Shown one piece after another: positions 45,761 through 58,009 of a DNA stretch of 64,000 bases; within the stretch, counting starts at the first letter, position 1, and the number at the start of each line of letters is the position of its first letter. This stretch comes from Nectonema munidae (lineage: Eukaryota > Nematomorpha > Nectonematoida > Nectonematidae), in assembly GCA_030549495.1 (NCBI GenBank), contig JAUIRK010000896.1:186001-250000 (forward strand), given 5' to 3'. A program made the position numbers and the translations under genes. The notes beneath the pieces are model-generated. The model made no database searches and was not told where the DNA came from. It saw only the letters and a list, made by a program, of their open reading frames with translations.

Positions 45761-46279
45761 TAACATATACTTGCTTCAATGTTTAAAAGAGCGAAATTTA
45801 TCTTGCAAATCACTCAAACAGCAAATGCAATACATAAATATAAATTACTTTTATGTTAAAGAATCACTGCACATTGTCAAGAGAGGAGCACTGTAATGCG
45901 CCATACATTACTAAAAATATAATTTTACCACTTCTTCAAATAGAAAGTAGTAAATTACCTGAATTTTTCTATGAGTGTATGTATTTTTCATGATACTGAA
46001 AAACAACTTTCAATTATTTTTTATTATGGTTTTGGGGAAAATTTTCAACCCATTTTATGTATGTGGGTTGTATATATCAGTTAAAAATTAATAAAAAACT
46101 TTTCAGATACCTTTATAAAGTACCCATCGTTTTGTGCAACACATTGCATCCATATTATGTCATTTTTGATTTTGCCAATAAATCTCATTTAAAAGAATAA
46201 ATAATTTAGTGTTTCAATTGAATACTATTTTTTTCTTTTATTGCTTTTCAGGCCTAATTTTATAGGTGTAAATGGGCAT
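45761..46279. other. Unassigned AT-rich stretch
   Basis: Nothing was recognised. Confidence 0.4.
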
Positions 46280-46530
46280 TTCTCTTAATGGCTTAAAAAT
46301 GAAATATGACGCCTCATACTTGAAATTTGGTTTTACTGCACTAACTTCTGGTGTGGGGAGAAATCTAGGTGTCCTTTGTGTTCTGGAGTATTAGCATCCA
46401 CTTTTCTAAAGCCCGTCAAGTGACGCTTGCATTGGAAATAAAGCACTCAAGTTTAGTAAACAATAATATTGACGATTTTAAACTTCAAGCTGAACGATTG
46501 CACAAATCCAGGTTTGATAACATAGAAATG
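46280..46530 (+). pseudogene. hAT BED-finger remnant (ZBED5-like N-terminus)
   Basis: Across frames the translation gives MKYDASYLKFGFTALTSGV, then CPLCSGVLASTFLKPVK, and later FKLQAERLHKSRF. This is the order seen at the start of ZBED5/FAM200-type transposases: a Y-E-SY-KFGFT lead, a C-x2-C finger and an L-KSRL linker. It is broken in several places and has no catalytic part nearby. Confidence 0.6.
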
Positions 46531-46961
46531 TTTTTCCATGTGTTATTATGAATAAAAGATAGTTATGGTTTTGATAGATATAGCATTATACTTGTATGGT
46601 GTTAGTTGATAGTGTCTAAAAATTCTGAGGGGTTGTCTTCCTTGTACAACCTCTCAAAGATTTAGAAGATATCAAAACATGTGACACATGAGTTTTTCCC
46701 AACTCAAAAAAATGAATTAGTTCGCAGTTTGTAAACAATACTATATATATATTTTTCAAAAATTTATTATATAAATAAATAATAATATAAAACTATATTA
46801 AATAAACAATAAAAAAGAGTATAAATTCAAATTTTATTTATACAAAAATTTATTCAAATTCCAACTTTTTAAAAAAAAATTTATTTTTAATTTTTATTCA
46901 ATAATATTTGCATATTCGAAATGAGCTTGTTAAGGGATTCAAGGTCGCAATCCCAACTTGG

Positions 46962-47124
46962 GTAGAAATAAAAAATTTTGGACTTTTTTTGTTCTTTGTA
47001 TCGCATCCAAGAGAAGAATAAACTTCCATAGTTGGACAGATGGTAAGGATAGTCACAATAAGGAATCCAACCGAGACCATCTTGAGCGAGACTCCACGCT
47101 CTTACAACTAGGCCATCTGCATAA
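46962..47124 (-). mobile_element. tRNA-derived SINE, family B copy 2
   Basis: On the minus strand it reads GCAGATGGCCTAGTTGTAAG, a B box GGTTGGATTCC (47070-47080), ACCATCTGTCCAACTATGGA and TTCTCTTGGATGCGATAC. It is co-linear with 10567-10715. The tail runs into AAAAAATTTT-rich sequence. Confidence 0.75.
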
Positions 47125-48291
47125 CAAGTTAGACCTAATTAGTTTTTATTAGCGAATGAAATTTGCGGGATTATATGTTTAATGCGCTTTTAGTTTTAAT
47201 GCAAGCTCACGATAACTGTGTTTTAAAATTTTATCTCTTTTATTTTAAGCAGAAATAAGATATTTTTTCAATTTGTATAATAAACTTTTTGACCATCAAT
47301 GTCATTATAAAATATGTTGAATTAAGAAGGAAAAAAAGGGGAAACATTTGACATAAATGTTTATTATTTAAAATATAAAACTTTGCTTTTAGTGATACTG
47401 AGCTAGGTAAGTAAAACTCATCTTTCAATAGTTTAATTCTGTTTTATTACATTTTGTGCCTTAATTTTTTACATTTTATGTAGTGCCGTGGGGAATCCAG
47501 AGGGGCAGGAGAGAGGGGAGGAGTGATGGCCTGTTCTTCTCTAACTACTCCACCATTCTTACTTGTCTTTTTAATCCAGCTTCAAATTCTATAATGCTAT
47601 GAATATTCCTGTTCCCGAAGAAAAATGCCCAAACTGCGCTCCACTTAAAAATAATCACGCGCACCTATTAGTGTATGCAAAATATATGAAAAAAGAAAGC
47701 TCTATCGACGAAATCATTTTAGGAAATACCTAACAACAACAAAAATTTTTGATATTTCTACGAAAAAATAGATGTATTTTTCAAAGAGCGTAGGTTAAGT
47801 TAGAAAAAATGAATGTACCGGTGGTGCACCTTCATTGTTAGTGTGTAGATCTGGTTTTCAGGAAGTGGTAAAAGCATCTAAAGCTGTAGAAATTCACTGC
47901 ATGTTGCGTTAAAAACTCTGCCTGATGATAATAAAATGTGTTTAAAGGAGTTAACTTCATTGAGTCAAGTGCTCTTATAGTTGCTTATTCGCAAAACCAT
48001 GCTTGGACACTAAGCGGGAAACTTTTATCCATACCGAAGTCAGGTAGTTATCGAAAGTAGAAGTTTTGCCTATAGGTTATTTGAGTTAAGTAATAAAGTT
48101 AAAGGATTTTTAATTCAACAAAATAAAATACACCTTTAAAAGTTATTTATTGGCAAATTAAATTTTCCAAAAACCATATATTTTAGGGATTTTTTACAAT
48201 TTTAAATACCTTCAACCTTTACTTGAAGGGGAATGGCTTCTTTTTTTGTTTTTGAAGAAAACATAACGGATTTTCAATTCAAAGTCGATTT
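47125..48291. other. Unassigned stretch
   Basis: Near 47482, TAGTGCCGTGGGGAATCCAG with a G-rich GGAGAGAGGGGAGG patch looks like a worn hAT end. No partner was found. The remainder is AT-rich. Confidence 0.4.
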
Positions 48292-48990
48292 ATGGCTAGA
48301 AGAAAAATTAAAATAAGATATATACATGTTTTCAACATTGAGACGCTTTTAAACTCGTTGATAGAACATTTGAAGACTATAAAAAATAAATTGATTTCAT
48401 ACTTTCCAAACATATGTCAAACATTCCATACATTACTCAAAAACCTATTTGAAACAAAATTCAAAACGTTTCAGGTCAATCAATTTATCAAGACATTACA
48501 AGACGGGTTTATTGAATCCATAAATGATATATGGATAATGATGGGTTACAAAGTTGATTTTGATGAAGTTTAGTGAGTTTTGGATTTAAAAAAACCTCAA
48601 TATCCAAATTTATCAGAAAAAATGTTGAGACTTCGTATGCCTTTTCCCCAACATGTGTACGAATTAGCATTTTGAAGGTTACTTCAAATAAAGTGTAATA
48701 AAAGAAATAAACTTGATCACAAACATGATTTACGCTGTGCTTTGTCCAAAAATTCACGGAAGATAAGTTTGTTGAAAAAATGCCTTATTAACATTGACAT
48801 TGAAAAGTTTATTATATTTAAAATAAAATATTTTGTTGTGTAAAATTAAAAAAAAAAAATTTATGCACAGAAATTGTCATATTCAAACCGGTTAAATTTG
48901 ATAGATAAATACAGGAAGGTTCATCGAATTTCGATTGTATTTTTATGAAGTCAGTCACATTCGGAAATCCTTGTCATCCCTTTTCAAAAT
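48292..48990 (+). pseudogene. hAT transposase C-terminal remnant
   Basis: A 93-codon frame (LNSLIEHLKTIKNKLISYFP, LLKNLFETKFKTFQVNQFIK) resembles the helical middle of GTF2IRD2/ZBED-type hAT transposases. The downstream segment HKHDLRCALSKNSRKISLL fits the C-terminal tail. Bases 48677-48970 recur at 58010-58260, which supports a repeated element. Confidence 0.55.
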
Positions 48991-49320
48991 CACAATACTT
49001 TTTGCCATGGTGTCTTCCAATTTTTATTACTTCAAATCAAACAAGGAGCAAGTATGGAAAGTATTAAACTTAAAGCACAACAAAATCTACGTAATTGAAA
49101 GGATATTCAAGAACACAATGCCTTTAACCCAGTTGTCTTCCAATACAGTATAAAATTAAACACACCGGAATGTGTGTACATAGCTATACATAAATCACAA
49201 TGATCTTTACACCCTTGTCTCCCCTTTGTTATTATATCAAATTATACATGGATCAAATTTTATCCTAAATGATAGTAATATTTAATTGATTATGGTGAAT
49301 AAAATCATGATAGTGTAGTG

Positions 49321-50166
49321 CAGTGGTTCTTAACCTTTAGGATCTGTTTACCCCTTAATATTATGAAAAATTTTTTATGACCCCTATAAAATTCTTTTTG
49401 ATTTAGTTTTTGTAAACAAGAAAATTTACATGTTATATTTTATAATACAAACACTTGTTAGAAAGTTTAATTGAAAAAATTTATTTAAATTAATATAATC
49501 TGACAAATTCAGTATAATTTAATTCGAAGGCTGGTATTGTTTGTCAGACAAAAGTTTTTCCAAACATGGTGTAATGCTCGACAGACAGCATCTCGTGTCT
49601 GAATCAATTGCAAGCTTATTACGTGCACTTGTTTTTAAAGACATCATTCACAAAATCCAGTCTCGCAACGATAAATTGAAGGTGACTGTATCAAAAAAAT
49701 CATAGCACGTTTGGAAAGAATAGGATAAACGGTTTTTAATTTGGCCCAGAATGGTGGAAGTGCTTGCTCGCAAAAATCGAGTTTTAATTGACTGTCTTCT
49801 CTTATTTGAAGAAACTCCACCTTGGCAGCAGCATCAGAGTCATCAATGCTACTTTCGCTCACTGAAATAGGCCTGGTGATCCAAATGTCATTAGAACGGT
49901 TATTTAACTTCGGAAAATAGTTTTCAATTGCTTGATTGCAAGCAACATGTGTGAGATTTAAAATGATGTTTGATTTTAAGAGCAAAATTATTAATTGATT
50001 GTATCATACAATCAGGATTAATGAATACATCAAATAGAAATAGTTTTGCAACTGATGGAAGACGTTCGTGAGGATACACTTTTTAATACCAAAAGTTTTT
50101 CATGGCCCCTGCAAAAACTCCAAACGACCCCCAAAGGGGTCACGACCCCCAGGTTAAGAACCACTG
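49321..50166 (-). mobile_element. hAT remnant, 846 bp
   Basis: The ends CAGTGGTTCTTAACC (49321) and, inverted, CAGTGGTTCTTAACC (50166) are identical for 15 bases. A minus-strand 113-codon frame (49985-49644) encodes part of the C-terminal region (LKLDFCEQALPPFWAKLKTV, YPILSKRAMIFLIQ). Flanking 8-mers GTGTAGTG and GACTCTTT do not match, so the target duplication is lost. Confidence 0.8.
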
Positions 50167-50373
50167 GACTCTTTATCCTTTTGAGGGGTAGAGAGATTAT
50201 ACTAGATAAAATTATAAGAATTTATTGGATTACTCCATTCTTTTGTAAGTTTAGAATATAATGGCGAACAATTATAAGTGGTTGTCTCCCGTGTCCAACC
50301 TCTAGCGGTTATAGATTATATATAATTTAAATATATAAAAAAGCTGTCTAAACGTATACTACTTTTTAAACCA

Positions 50374-50990
50374 GCCATGTCAAACATGCGAGCCCGCGGG
50401 CCGCATGCGGCCCATTACAAGCAGATTTGCGGCCCACACAGATTACAGTATTATTAATTATAATTTTATGTATAAGTGTAGATTTAGACTTCTCAGAGAA
50501 CTAGGTTGACTGATTTTCACTTATCATCTCTTATAAAATTTCGCACGGCACAGAAATTTCAGCCAGACATAGCAAAGATTGTCAATAACAAGAGGTGTCA
50601 AGCCTCGGGACAAGAAAATGTAAAGTATTTGAATAATTAACAATAAATATTTATTTTGAACTATTGTGATTTATGTGCATTTCATTTGTAGTTCATTCAA
50701 ATCCATTGTGGGCCATGTATGTTGCCTTATAAACTTTTTTTATATTAAAATAAAGAACAGATTTATATCCTTGCTAATTTTTTAATTAAATTATTTTGTT
50801 TAACTATGCATGACTTTGTACTTGCATTTTTGAATATAATCAAACCATTACATGTTTCTAAGTTAAAAGTAAAATATTCTGCAATAATTTTTATTGAACA
50901 ACTTTAAATATAATTGTAGGAGTGCGGCCCTCATGAGAACACAAACTCACTCCTTTTGCCCTAATGGGACTCCGAATTTGACATGCCTGC
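50374..50990. mobile_element. hAT-type non-autonomous element, about 615 bp
   Basis: GCCATGTCAAACATGCGAGC at the left and, inverted, CAGGCATGTCAAATTCGGAG at the right are terminal repeats. TTAAACCA and CTAAACCA flank them as a probable 8-bp duplication. CG-rich patches near both ends (GGGCCGCATGCGGCC) contrast with an AT-rich interior. No coding region. Confidence 0.65.
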
Positions 50991-51330
50991 TAAACCATAC
51001 TCGTCCTCATTTGATATTTCATCTGGTGTCATTTATTTATATTTATAAAATATATACAATAACTATATACAATTTTGACACCTTTTTCCGAATCTTATCA
51101 AGGTGATTTTACCAAAAAGGAATTCACCTCTACTTAACATAACATAGCTAAGGAAGATGTAATACGAGAAAAAAAATAGATAAAATATTAAATGGTTTCT
51201 ATAGTTCATGTAGGTAAGAATTTTCTCTTCAAATTTTTTTATTAAAGTTTTGTGGATTTATTTCTTTATAAATTTAAAGAAAAGGTGACATAATTTATTT
51301 AAAATAAATTAATCAAAGAATATAAATGGA

Positions 51331-51481
51331 ATGGATTTGAATAGCTACAAGTTAAAAGTTTTGCAATTATCTGAATGGAAGATGGTAATAAACTTTGGTG
51401 AACATAATATAACAAACTGTCTCGATATCAAAAATATTAAGTCTATATTTGATAATTTGCATTTCATTGGAGAACCTCACC
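51331..51481 (+). CDS. Candidate exon 1 of an unrecognised gene
   Basis: The frame MDLNSYKLKVLQLSEWKMVI, NFGEHNITNCLDIKNIKSIF, DNLHFIGEPH has ordinary protein composition in AT-rich DNA. A GT donor (CACC|GTATAA) leaves phase 1, which fits the acceptor at 51610. I do not recognise the product. The true 5' border is unknown because no upstream exon was identified. Confidence 0.35.
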
Positions 51482-51610
51482 GTATAATTCTTTTTCTATT
51501 TCAAAATATTTTAATTTTTTTTAAACTATATAATGTCACATTTTTTTTTATTTATTTCGCAAATATATACGCATAACAATTTCGTTTTTATTAATCCTTT
51601 TTCCATGTAG

Positions 51611-51800
51611 TTTCGTATACTACATACATTATCTTCGAATTCGATATTCCTATATACATCAAGGAAACTTTCAAAGTAAAACTCGTGAATCAATTTATTT
51701 TCTTCAATATGGAGAAGTCGGAACTTGCCATCTACATTAAAATGTTCTTTTCAAATGATTTTAAAGCCATTTCAAAACCACTAAAACATAACATAACATA
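51611..51800 (+). CDS. Candidate exon 2 of an unrecognised gene
   Basis: After TTCCATGTAG, two bases complete a Leu codon from 51481, then SYTTYIIFEFDIPIYIKETF, KVKLVNQFIFFNMEKSELAI and YIKMFFSNDFKAISKPLK. The frame stops inside the ACATA repeats that end the LINE at 51785, so the LINE may have truncated or replaced the gene's 3' part. Alternating hydrophobic residues suggest beta structure. No family was recognised. Confidence 0.35.
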
Positions 51801-51871
51801 ACATAAGTTTATTAGCGAAAGAAAGAAAGGCAAAAAGCCTATAGTAAGTATTCGCTTCATACTTTTGAAAA

Positions 51872-54760
51872 TCAACGCGTTCTTTCATGCTCAAACCTTC
51901 TATTTTTCCAAAACTCATCAAGTCTGTTCTTGAAGATGTTCAAAGATGGAGCATCAACAACAAAATCAGGCAAAGAATTCCAATCATTTATCATTCGTTG
52001 AGAAAAGTATTTTTTCAAAAATACCTTCTTGCAATGTCTTTTTTTAAATTTGGAAGAATGAAATCTTTGAACTCTTTCAGAAAATTCAGGTAAAACTTGA
52101 GAAGTTAAGTTAAACTTTTCTTTTACAATGTTGTAGGATGTCACCATATCATTCCTTCTAAACCTGTATAACATTGAAGGCAAATTCAGTTTTTTCAGTC
52201 TTTCTGTATAACTAAGATCTTTCATTCCTACTACATTTTTTGTGATTGTTCTCTGGACTCTTTCAATATTTGCAGCATCACAGGAGTGAAAAGGAAATGC
52301 AACAACATTTCCATACTCTAAAATAGGTCTAATCAGTGTTTTATATAAAAGGGGTGCTATGTTGGCATCAAATAAAGCAAAACTTCTATGAACTCTATGA
52401 AAGGCTTGGAAAGCTTTAGTGACTCTTGTTGAAATATTTTCTCTTGGGTCGAGGTTAGAATTCACTATCACCCCTAAGTCTTTCTGTGAATCAACTTGTT
52501 TAAGTTTTTGGCCACCAATGAAAAACGAATGATTACTTTGTAATCCAATTTGTAAATGAGTACATTTATTCAAGTTCAGTTTCATTTCCCATCTATTACA
52601 CCAATGAAAAACTTTAATCAAATCTTTCTGCAAGCAATTTCTACCATCTCTGTCACACACATTGTAAATCTTGATATCATCGGCAAATACCTTTATCTTT
52701 GACTTTATTACGTTTAAGAGATCATTAAGAAAGATATTAAAGAGTAGAGGACCTAGCACAGACCCTTGGGGTACTCCACTCAACACTTGCTTTTCATCAG
52801 AATACATACCATTTACTGAAACAATTTGTTTTCTATCTTCAAGATAATTTTTCAATAAAGCTAGTAGATTGCCTTTTATACCAAATGACTCAAGTTTATC
52901 TGACAAATACTTATGTGAGATAGAGTCAAAAGCCTTGTGAAAATCTAAGTAAATTACATCAATAGAATCATTTCCCTCAAGCAGGTTGACTAAATCATTT
53001 TGAAACTCCAATAGATTTTGGTAATCGTAGATTTTCCATTAATAAATCCATGCTGGTTGGAATTAAAAAGTTTGAAGTTTTTTATATGTGATAAAATTTT
53101 ATCGGCTATGAATGTCTCGAATACTTTAGATAGAACTGGAATAAGACTTATTGGCCTGTAGTTTTGGCAAAATTTTCGATTTCCACTCTTCAAAACTGGT
53201 GTGACTAATGCAATTTTCCAAACATCCAAAAAAAATTTTTTCCTCTAGTGATTTTTCAAAAATCATTTTGACAGGTATGGCTAAAACTCGAGAAAGTTCA
53301 CTAATGACATACGGGTGTAACTTATCAGAGCCAGGAGACTTAAATTTATTAATTTTTCTAACTTGCTATGTATTTCAACTATGTTAAAATCTAAACTATC
53401 TATTATAGAGTTACATACAGGCAAGAAACTTGAATTGTCATTATGAGAACCCGAATTCGAAGAACAATAATTGAAATATTCACTAAAAACATTGGCTCTT
53501 TGGGTATTAGTAGTAGTAGGTAAATCATTATGATCAACTAGTTCAGCAAAATTATTTCTGTTCTTCTGATTTATGTAGGACCAAACCAACTTAGGACTAT
53601 ATTTATATTTTGAAAGAAGTTTGCTTTCATGAGATATTCTAGCCTTACGAGTCTCTTTTCTCAAAATGTTCGATTTTTGTCTGTATTTGTCATAGATATG
53701 TCTATGTCTAAATTTAGTATAAGCCCGAAAAAGTTTTTTTTTTTTTTTTAGAAGAGAGATAATTTTTTTAGTAAAATAAACTTTGACTTTTAGGTGAGAT
53801 TTCCTCAAAGGAACGTACTTCTCTATAAGTGAATATAGTTTATTAGTGAAAAAAGAATAGAATTTAACAAGATTAAAATCTTTAGCTATATTCCAATCAA
53901 TTTTAGACAGGTGAGAAGAAATTTCTTTATAGTTACCAGATTGATAATTATATTTAATGGATTTGGAGATATCAGATTTTACATTAATTAAAAGATTAAA
54001 AGTAATACACATATGATCACTTTTGATAAGGGGAGAATTAAACCTCAAATTGGAAATGAAATCTGGAATATTGGTAATCAATAAATCAAGAACAGAAAAC
54101 AAACCAAATGTACCTATCCTTGTAGGTTCCTTCACAAGCTGAGTAAAGCATTTTTCTTGTAGGAAATTAAGAAATCTTTGATGTTTAACACTAGCGTTAC
54201 TCAGTGAATTCCAATTAATTTCAGGGTAGTTAAAATCCCCAAGAATAATGATGTTACTATGTGAAAATTTTGAGTGAAGTAGACTTAGAAGAGAAATAAT
54301 TTCATTCGTAGATTCATAAAAAAGTGAACTTGGACTTCTATATATACAACAAAGTAAGAACTCTTTTCTTTTCAAAAAAACCCTTAAAGTTAGGCATTCA
54401 ATAAAAATTGGGTTAAAGAGCTCAATCACATGGAATGAAGCCTCTTTATGCAAATAAAAAAGAATTCCTCTCTGATTCATTGAAGAATTGGAGTGATGGT
54501 CAAAGTTATGTACTGTTACATAGTTATCAATGTCATAGATAGTATAATTGATCAATGTAGACCTTTTTTTAGGCAAAGCTTCAGTTATAGCTCCAACAAG
54601 AAAGTTACTCTTATTTAGGGAAAAAGATAACTCATCTAGTTTACTGAATAATTGGTTAGCATTAGTATAGAAGATAGATACAAACTTAGAAATGTTTTTA
54701 TTTGAATTGATTGAAGTGTGAATTGCTTCATCTATATTGAGTGTGTCATGGATCTTTTTA
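51872..54760 (-). pseudogene. LINE ORF2: endonuclease and reverse transcriptase
   Basis: The frame begins around SIFYTNANQLFSKLDELSFS. The endonuclease follows with LGDFNYPEINW and LIKSDHMCITF, then RT motifs RPISLIPVLSKVFE, YLDFHKAFDSISH, LSGVPQGSVLGPLLFNIFLN and the active-site FADDIKIYN. The C-terminus ends DWNSLPDFVVDAPSLNIFKN. Three open blocks (54730-53281, 53229-52990, 53011-51872) are separated by frameshifts near 53330, 53235 and 53010, mostly at short A or T runs. ORF2 overlaps the end of ORF1. Confidence 0.9.
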
Positions 54761-55729
54761 AAAAAAATTTCTTTATAATTTTCAGATCTTTTAAATTATC
54801 TCCTGAAACAACAAACATGAACGAGTCGTTATCTTTTTCCAAATTTTTTGCCCTAGCTTGAAGGTTAAGGGTTTTGATTCTCTCTCTTTCGACTGGATTA
54901 AAATCATTGGAAACAAAGATTTTCTTAAATTTTTCGGGAGCATTTTTTAGGTTAGAAAGAGCACTTTTTACAGTCATTTTACTATCAAAATTAACATAAG
55001 TTATTCTAATTGGCCTTTTGGACAAAACATCACCAGAACTTTTACCTAATCGAATGATCTTGACAACTTTAACAGAATTTAAATTAAGATGCGAAATAAA
55101 TAATTCATTTATAAATTCTTCATCATTGATTCTAGTCTCACCCTCATACTCTGATACCCCATGAATTATATGATTAAGCTTCCTTCTTTCTTTATCATAA
55201 TCCTCTGCACGTTCGTCATCTAATGCTTCTTTAATAATCTTTCTAAAATTAGGCACAGAAACTATATCTTGATTGTTGGTTTTAGCGCATGACTCACTAA
55301 AACCATCTTTGAATTTATGATTCACATTATCTAGTTTGTCACTTATATCATTACTTTTTTTTCCTGAAGATTGGTCTGATGAGCAATACGATCAGAAAGC
55401 GCTTCAATTTTATTCGAAAAGTCTGTTTTAAAAGTTGCAAAGGCTTCTTCATTCTTCTTTTTAAGCATTTGAAGTCCTTCAGATACATGATCTATAGACT
55501 TTTTCATAGTTGTGACATCACTTTTGGAACAAATACTACAAAACCATCTAATTCCTGAGCTTTCCCAAATATTAAGAAGTTCTATTAGTTGTTGAGGGAT
55601 TTTCTGACAAACATAACAAAACCAGTTCAAACAAGAACTACACTTGATCATTTCAGGGCTAACATTGGTACAAGAATGACAACTCCATTCTGAACTTTTT
55701 AAAGTACTTTTTGACTTTATTTTTTTCAT
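54732..55729 (-). pseudogene. LINE ORF1: PHD finger plus coiled coil
   Basis: The start MKKIKSKSTLKSSEW leads to a zinc finger with C-x2-C spacing repeated four times (WSCHSC, IKCSSCLNWFCYVC, WFCSIC), a PHD-type ORF1 domain. A helical MKKSIDHVSEGLQMLKKKNE segment follows, then a domain with VVKIIRLGK and RPIRITYVNFDS. The frame changes once in a run of A near 55360: 128 codons precede and 197 follow. It probably binds LINE RNA. Confidence 0.85.
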
Positions 55730-56049
55730 GGAAAATTAAATAAGATACTTGGTAAAAAGTAAAATGCAATTAATAAAAAGTATTTACTTGAAAAAGAAAA
55801 ATTTCAATAACAGAGCAAGAATTATTAGCGCTTAAGAATTAGCGTACATAAAACGAGCCATTTTAGACTAGGCTTGAATTTTATACTTCAAAAAATATGT
55901 TCTTTTTATAAAACATTAATAATTTATCAAAAAAATAATAATAAAAATATGAAAAATAATTTGGATTTTTTTGACTTATTTTGTTTATTTTTTTCAAATT
56001 TTTAAAATAAAAGAAAAGTTCCCTACATTTTCTGAAGCTCATGATTTGA

Positions 56050-56570
56050 TTGAATTTCAAGTAATCCTAAAAATATTATAATTCTTCCTCCAAATACTGG
56101 AGATGTGAACAATCATGAAAGTGATTTAGAAAATTTTCAAAATGATTCTGAAGAAGAATATGATCTAGAGGGAGAAATTGAAGTAGAAGAAGAAGTAGAA
56201 AGTGAAAACGAAGATATGAAAATAAAATTTCCAAAGAAACAGAAAATTGGTGAAATAAATACTTGGACCAAAATTTAAGATTTTACAAATCCCTTTCACT
56301 TGAAAATCATTTGTTGAAAAAATTTTTATATCCTAGAAGGAAAAACACCTTAGCATATTTGGACGATTTTTTTCTGAAAATATGTTTAGCCATATCCTTC
56401 AACGATTACCCATGCTGTTATGTCATTGTTATGCAAACAGAGATAAAAATAATCCAAATTTCAATGTTTCTTTAGAAGAATTAAAAATATTTATTGGAAT
56501 TATTTTGTTAAAATTTAACTTTTGATAAATTGTTGGATAACTAGCAATGTTTCTTATATGGAACATAGTT
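56050..56570 (+). pseudogene. piggyBac transposase N-terminal remnant
   Basis: The translation gives ILPPNTGDVNNHESDLENFQ, an acidic EEEYDLEGEIEVEEEVESEN stretch, KIGEINTWTK, ENHLLKKF and CLAISFNDYPCCYVI, followed by NFNVSLEELKIFIGIIL across frames. The pattern matches the N-terminal third of a piggyBac transposase, with the ILPP-D start like VVLPPDLPNSD at 36230. It is broken in several places and lacks the catalytic core. Confidence 0.7.
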
Positions 56571-58009
56571 GAACCCTAAACTTAAAATACTTATTGCAGT
56601 AATATTGGCCCAAAGTTTATTTATTATACTATAAACGTTAACATATTTTTAAAAAAGTGCAATATCTAAATGTTTTGGGCGGTAAAAGCTTAACAGCAAA
56701 AATTGATAGTGGTTAGTAGTCTTAACTATGAAGAACTGATCTATAGATACTCGAGTTTCCTGATAGGTTTTCCGACGCCAGTTCTGTAATTTGAAAACTT
56801 AGTCTTTATGTGTTTTGGGTTTATGTCTTTTTATCATTGCTTGTTTTGAAGCGATTAATCTTTTTGTTATTTATATAAATTGTTCTCAGATAAAATGTAA
56901 ATTCATGTGTGGAAATGTGTTATATATAAAATTTATTTCTAAGGTGTGTTTGTATGTTATCTATGTTTACATGTATGGTGTGTAATATGAAAATAAACAT
57001 CACTTTCTATAATTTTAATTTTAATTAACTTTATTGTTAACTTTACGGGTAATACAGTAAAATTTGGTTGTGTCGAAGTCAGATAAGTTGAAGATTGCGT
57101 TGTGTCCTAGTTTTTAAAGGTTCGCCCTTCAAAACTTTCTTATACGTTGTAAGATCTACGGTTAATTGGTAGTTAATTGAAGAATTAAATATTCTGTTTT
57201 CTCTACGTAAATTAGACAGGCCCAAGATATAATATATGTAACTTCTTCTTTTCTTTTGAAAGGTCATTTTCTCTAAATACGATGTTTGGAATTATGCAAT
57301 GATTTTAAAGTTTAAATTTTTGTTTTTTTCATGACTGTTAACATTTAAATAAAATATTGCAATGTAAAAAAATTATTTTTAAATGAAATTTCAAAAATAA
57401 AGTTTACCAAAAATTGTTTCTATGAGATTATATTTTCTCTATTATTTTGAATTATGTTGTACAATTGGCTATTTTGAAATTAAAATTTGCTTATTCTTTA
57501 AAATGAAATCCTTAAGCTGAAAAATGTTTCTAACTTTCATGCAATCACTCATCAACCATAAAGATCTGGACTTTTAAAATGTGTGTTTTCGAAGCTTCTA
57601 TTCTCTCCCGTCAAATTCAACAGAACTTGATTCTACTGTATATTGATAATTCTAAGAAAGACAAAATTGAGAACTAATACTCATGTTCTTATAAAATGAC
57701 GATTTACAAATAACTTTTAAATAAATCATGAATAAAACACCTTTTTAATTTGCTCCTAATATGCATAAATAAATGATGAATGAGAGGATAAAATAAAACA
57801 TAAAATGTTTATCCTTTCTTACTCTTTCTACGTCAGTCTTCTTCTGTTACACTTTTTTCCTTCATACGTATTTTGCATGTTTCAACTTTAAATTCTTTTC
57901 ACGTAGAAATTTTGCCTTTGATAATACGTACTCTAAATCACTTTTTTCGACTTTTCTTAGTGTATTTAATTTTGTATTAATTAGTATTAATTAGGATTTT
58001 GTAGTTTAC
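56571..58009. other. Unassigned AT-rich stretch
   Basis: No gene or element was recognised. Confidence 0.4.

Larger units (their letters stand above)
51785..55850 (-). mobile_element. CR1/L2-like LINE, nearly full length, about 4.1 kb
   Basis: This is a non-LTR retrotransposon on the minus strand. It has a 5' leader, ORF1 with PHD finger, ORF2 with endonuclease and reverse transcriptase, a short 3' UTR and a 3' end of about four TTATG repeats (51785-51811), the microsatellite-style tail of the CR1/L2 group. The 5' limit near 55850 is a guess. A few frameshifts in homopolymers interrupt otherwise clean frames, so it is a young but probably inactive copy, or carries sequencing errors. Confidence 0.88.

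Noticed and set aside
51785-55850. LTR retrotransposon or retrovirus
   Set aside because: There are no direct long terminal repeats. The endonuclease is APE-type, ORF1 has a PHD finger and the tail is a short repeat, all of which fit a non-LTR LINE.
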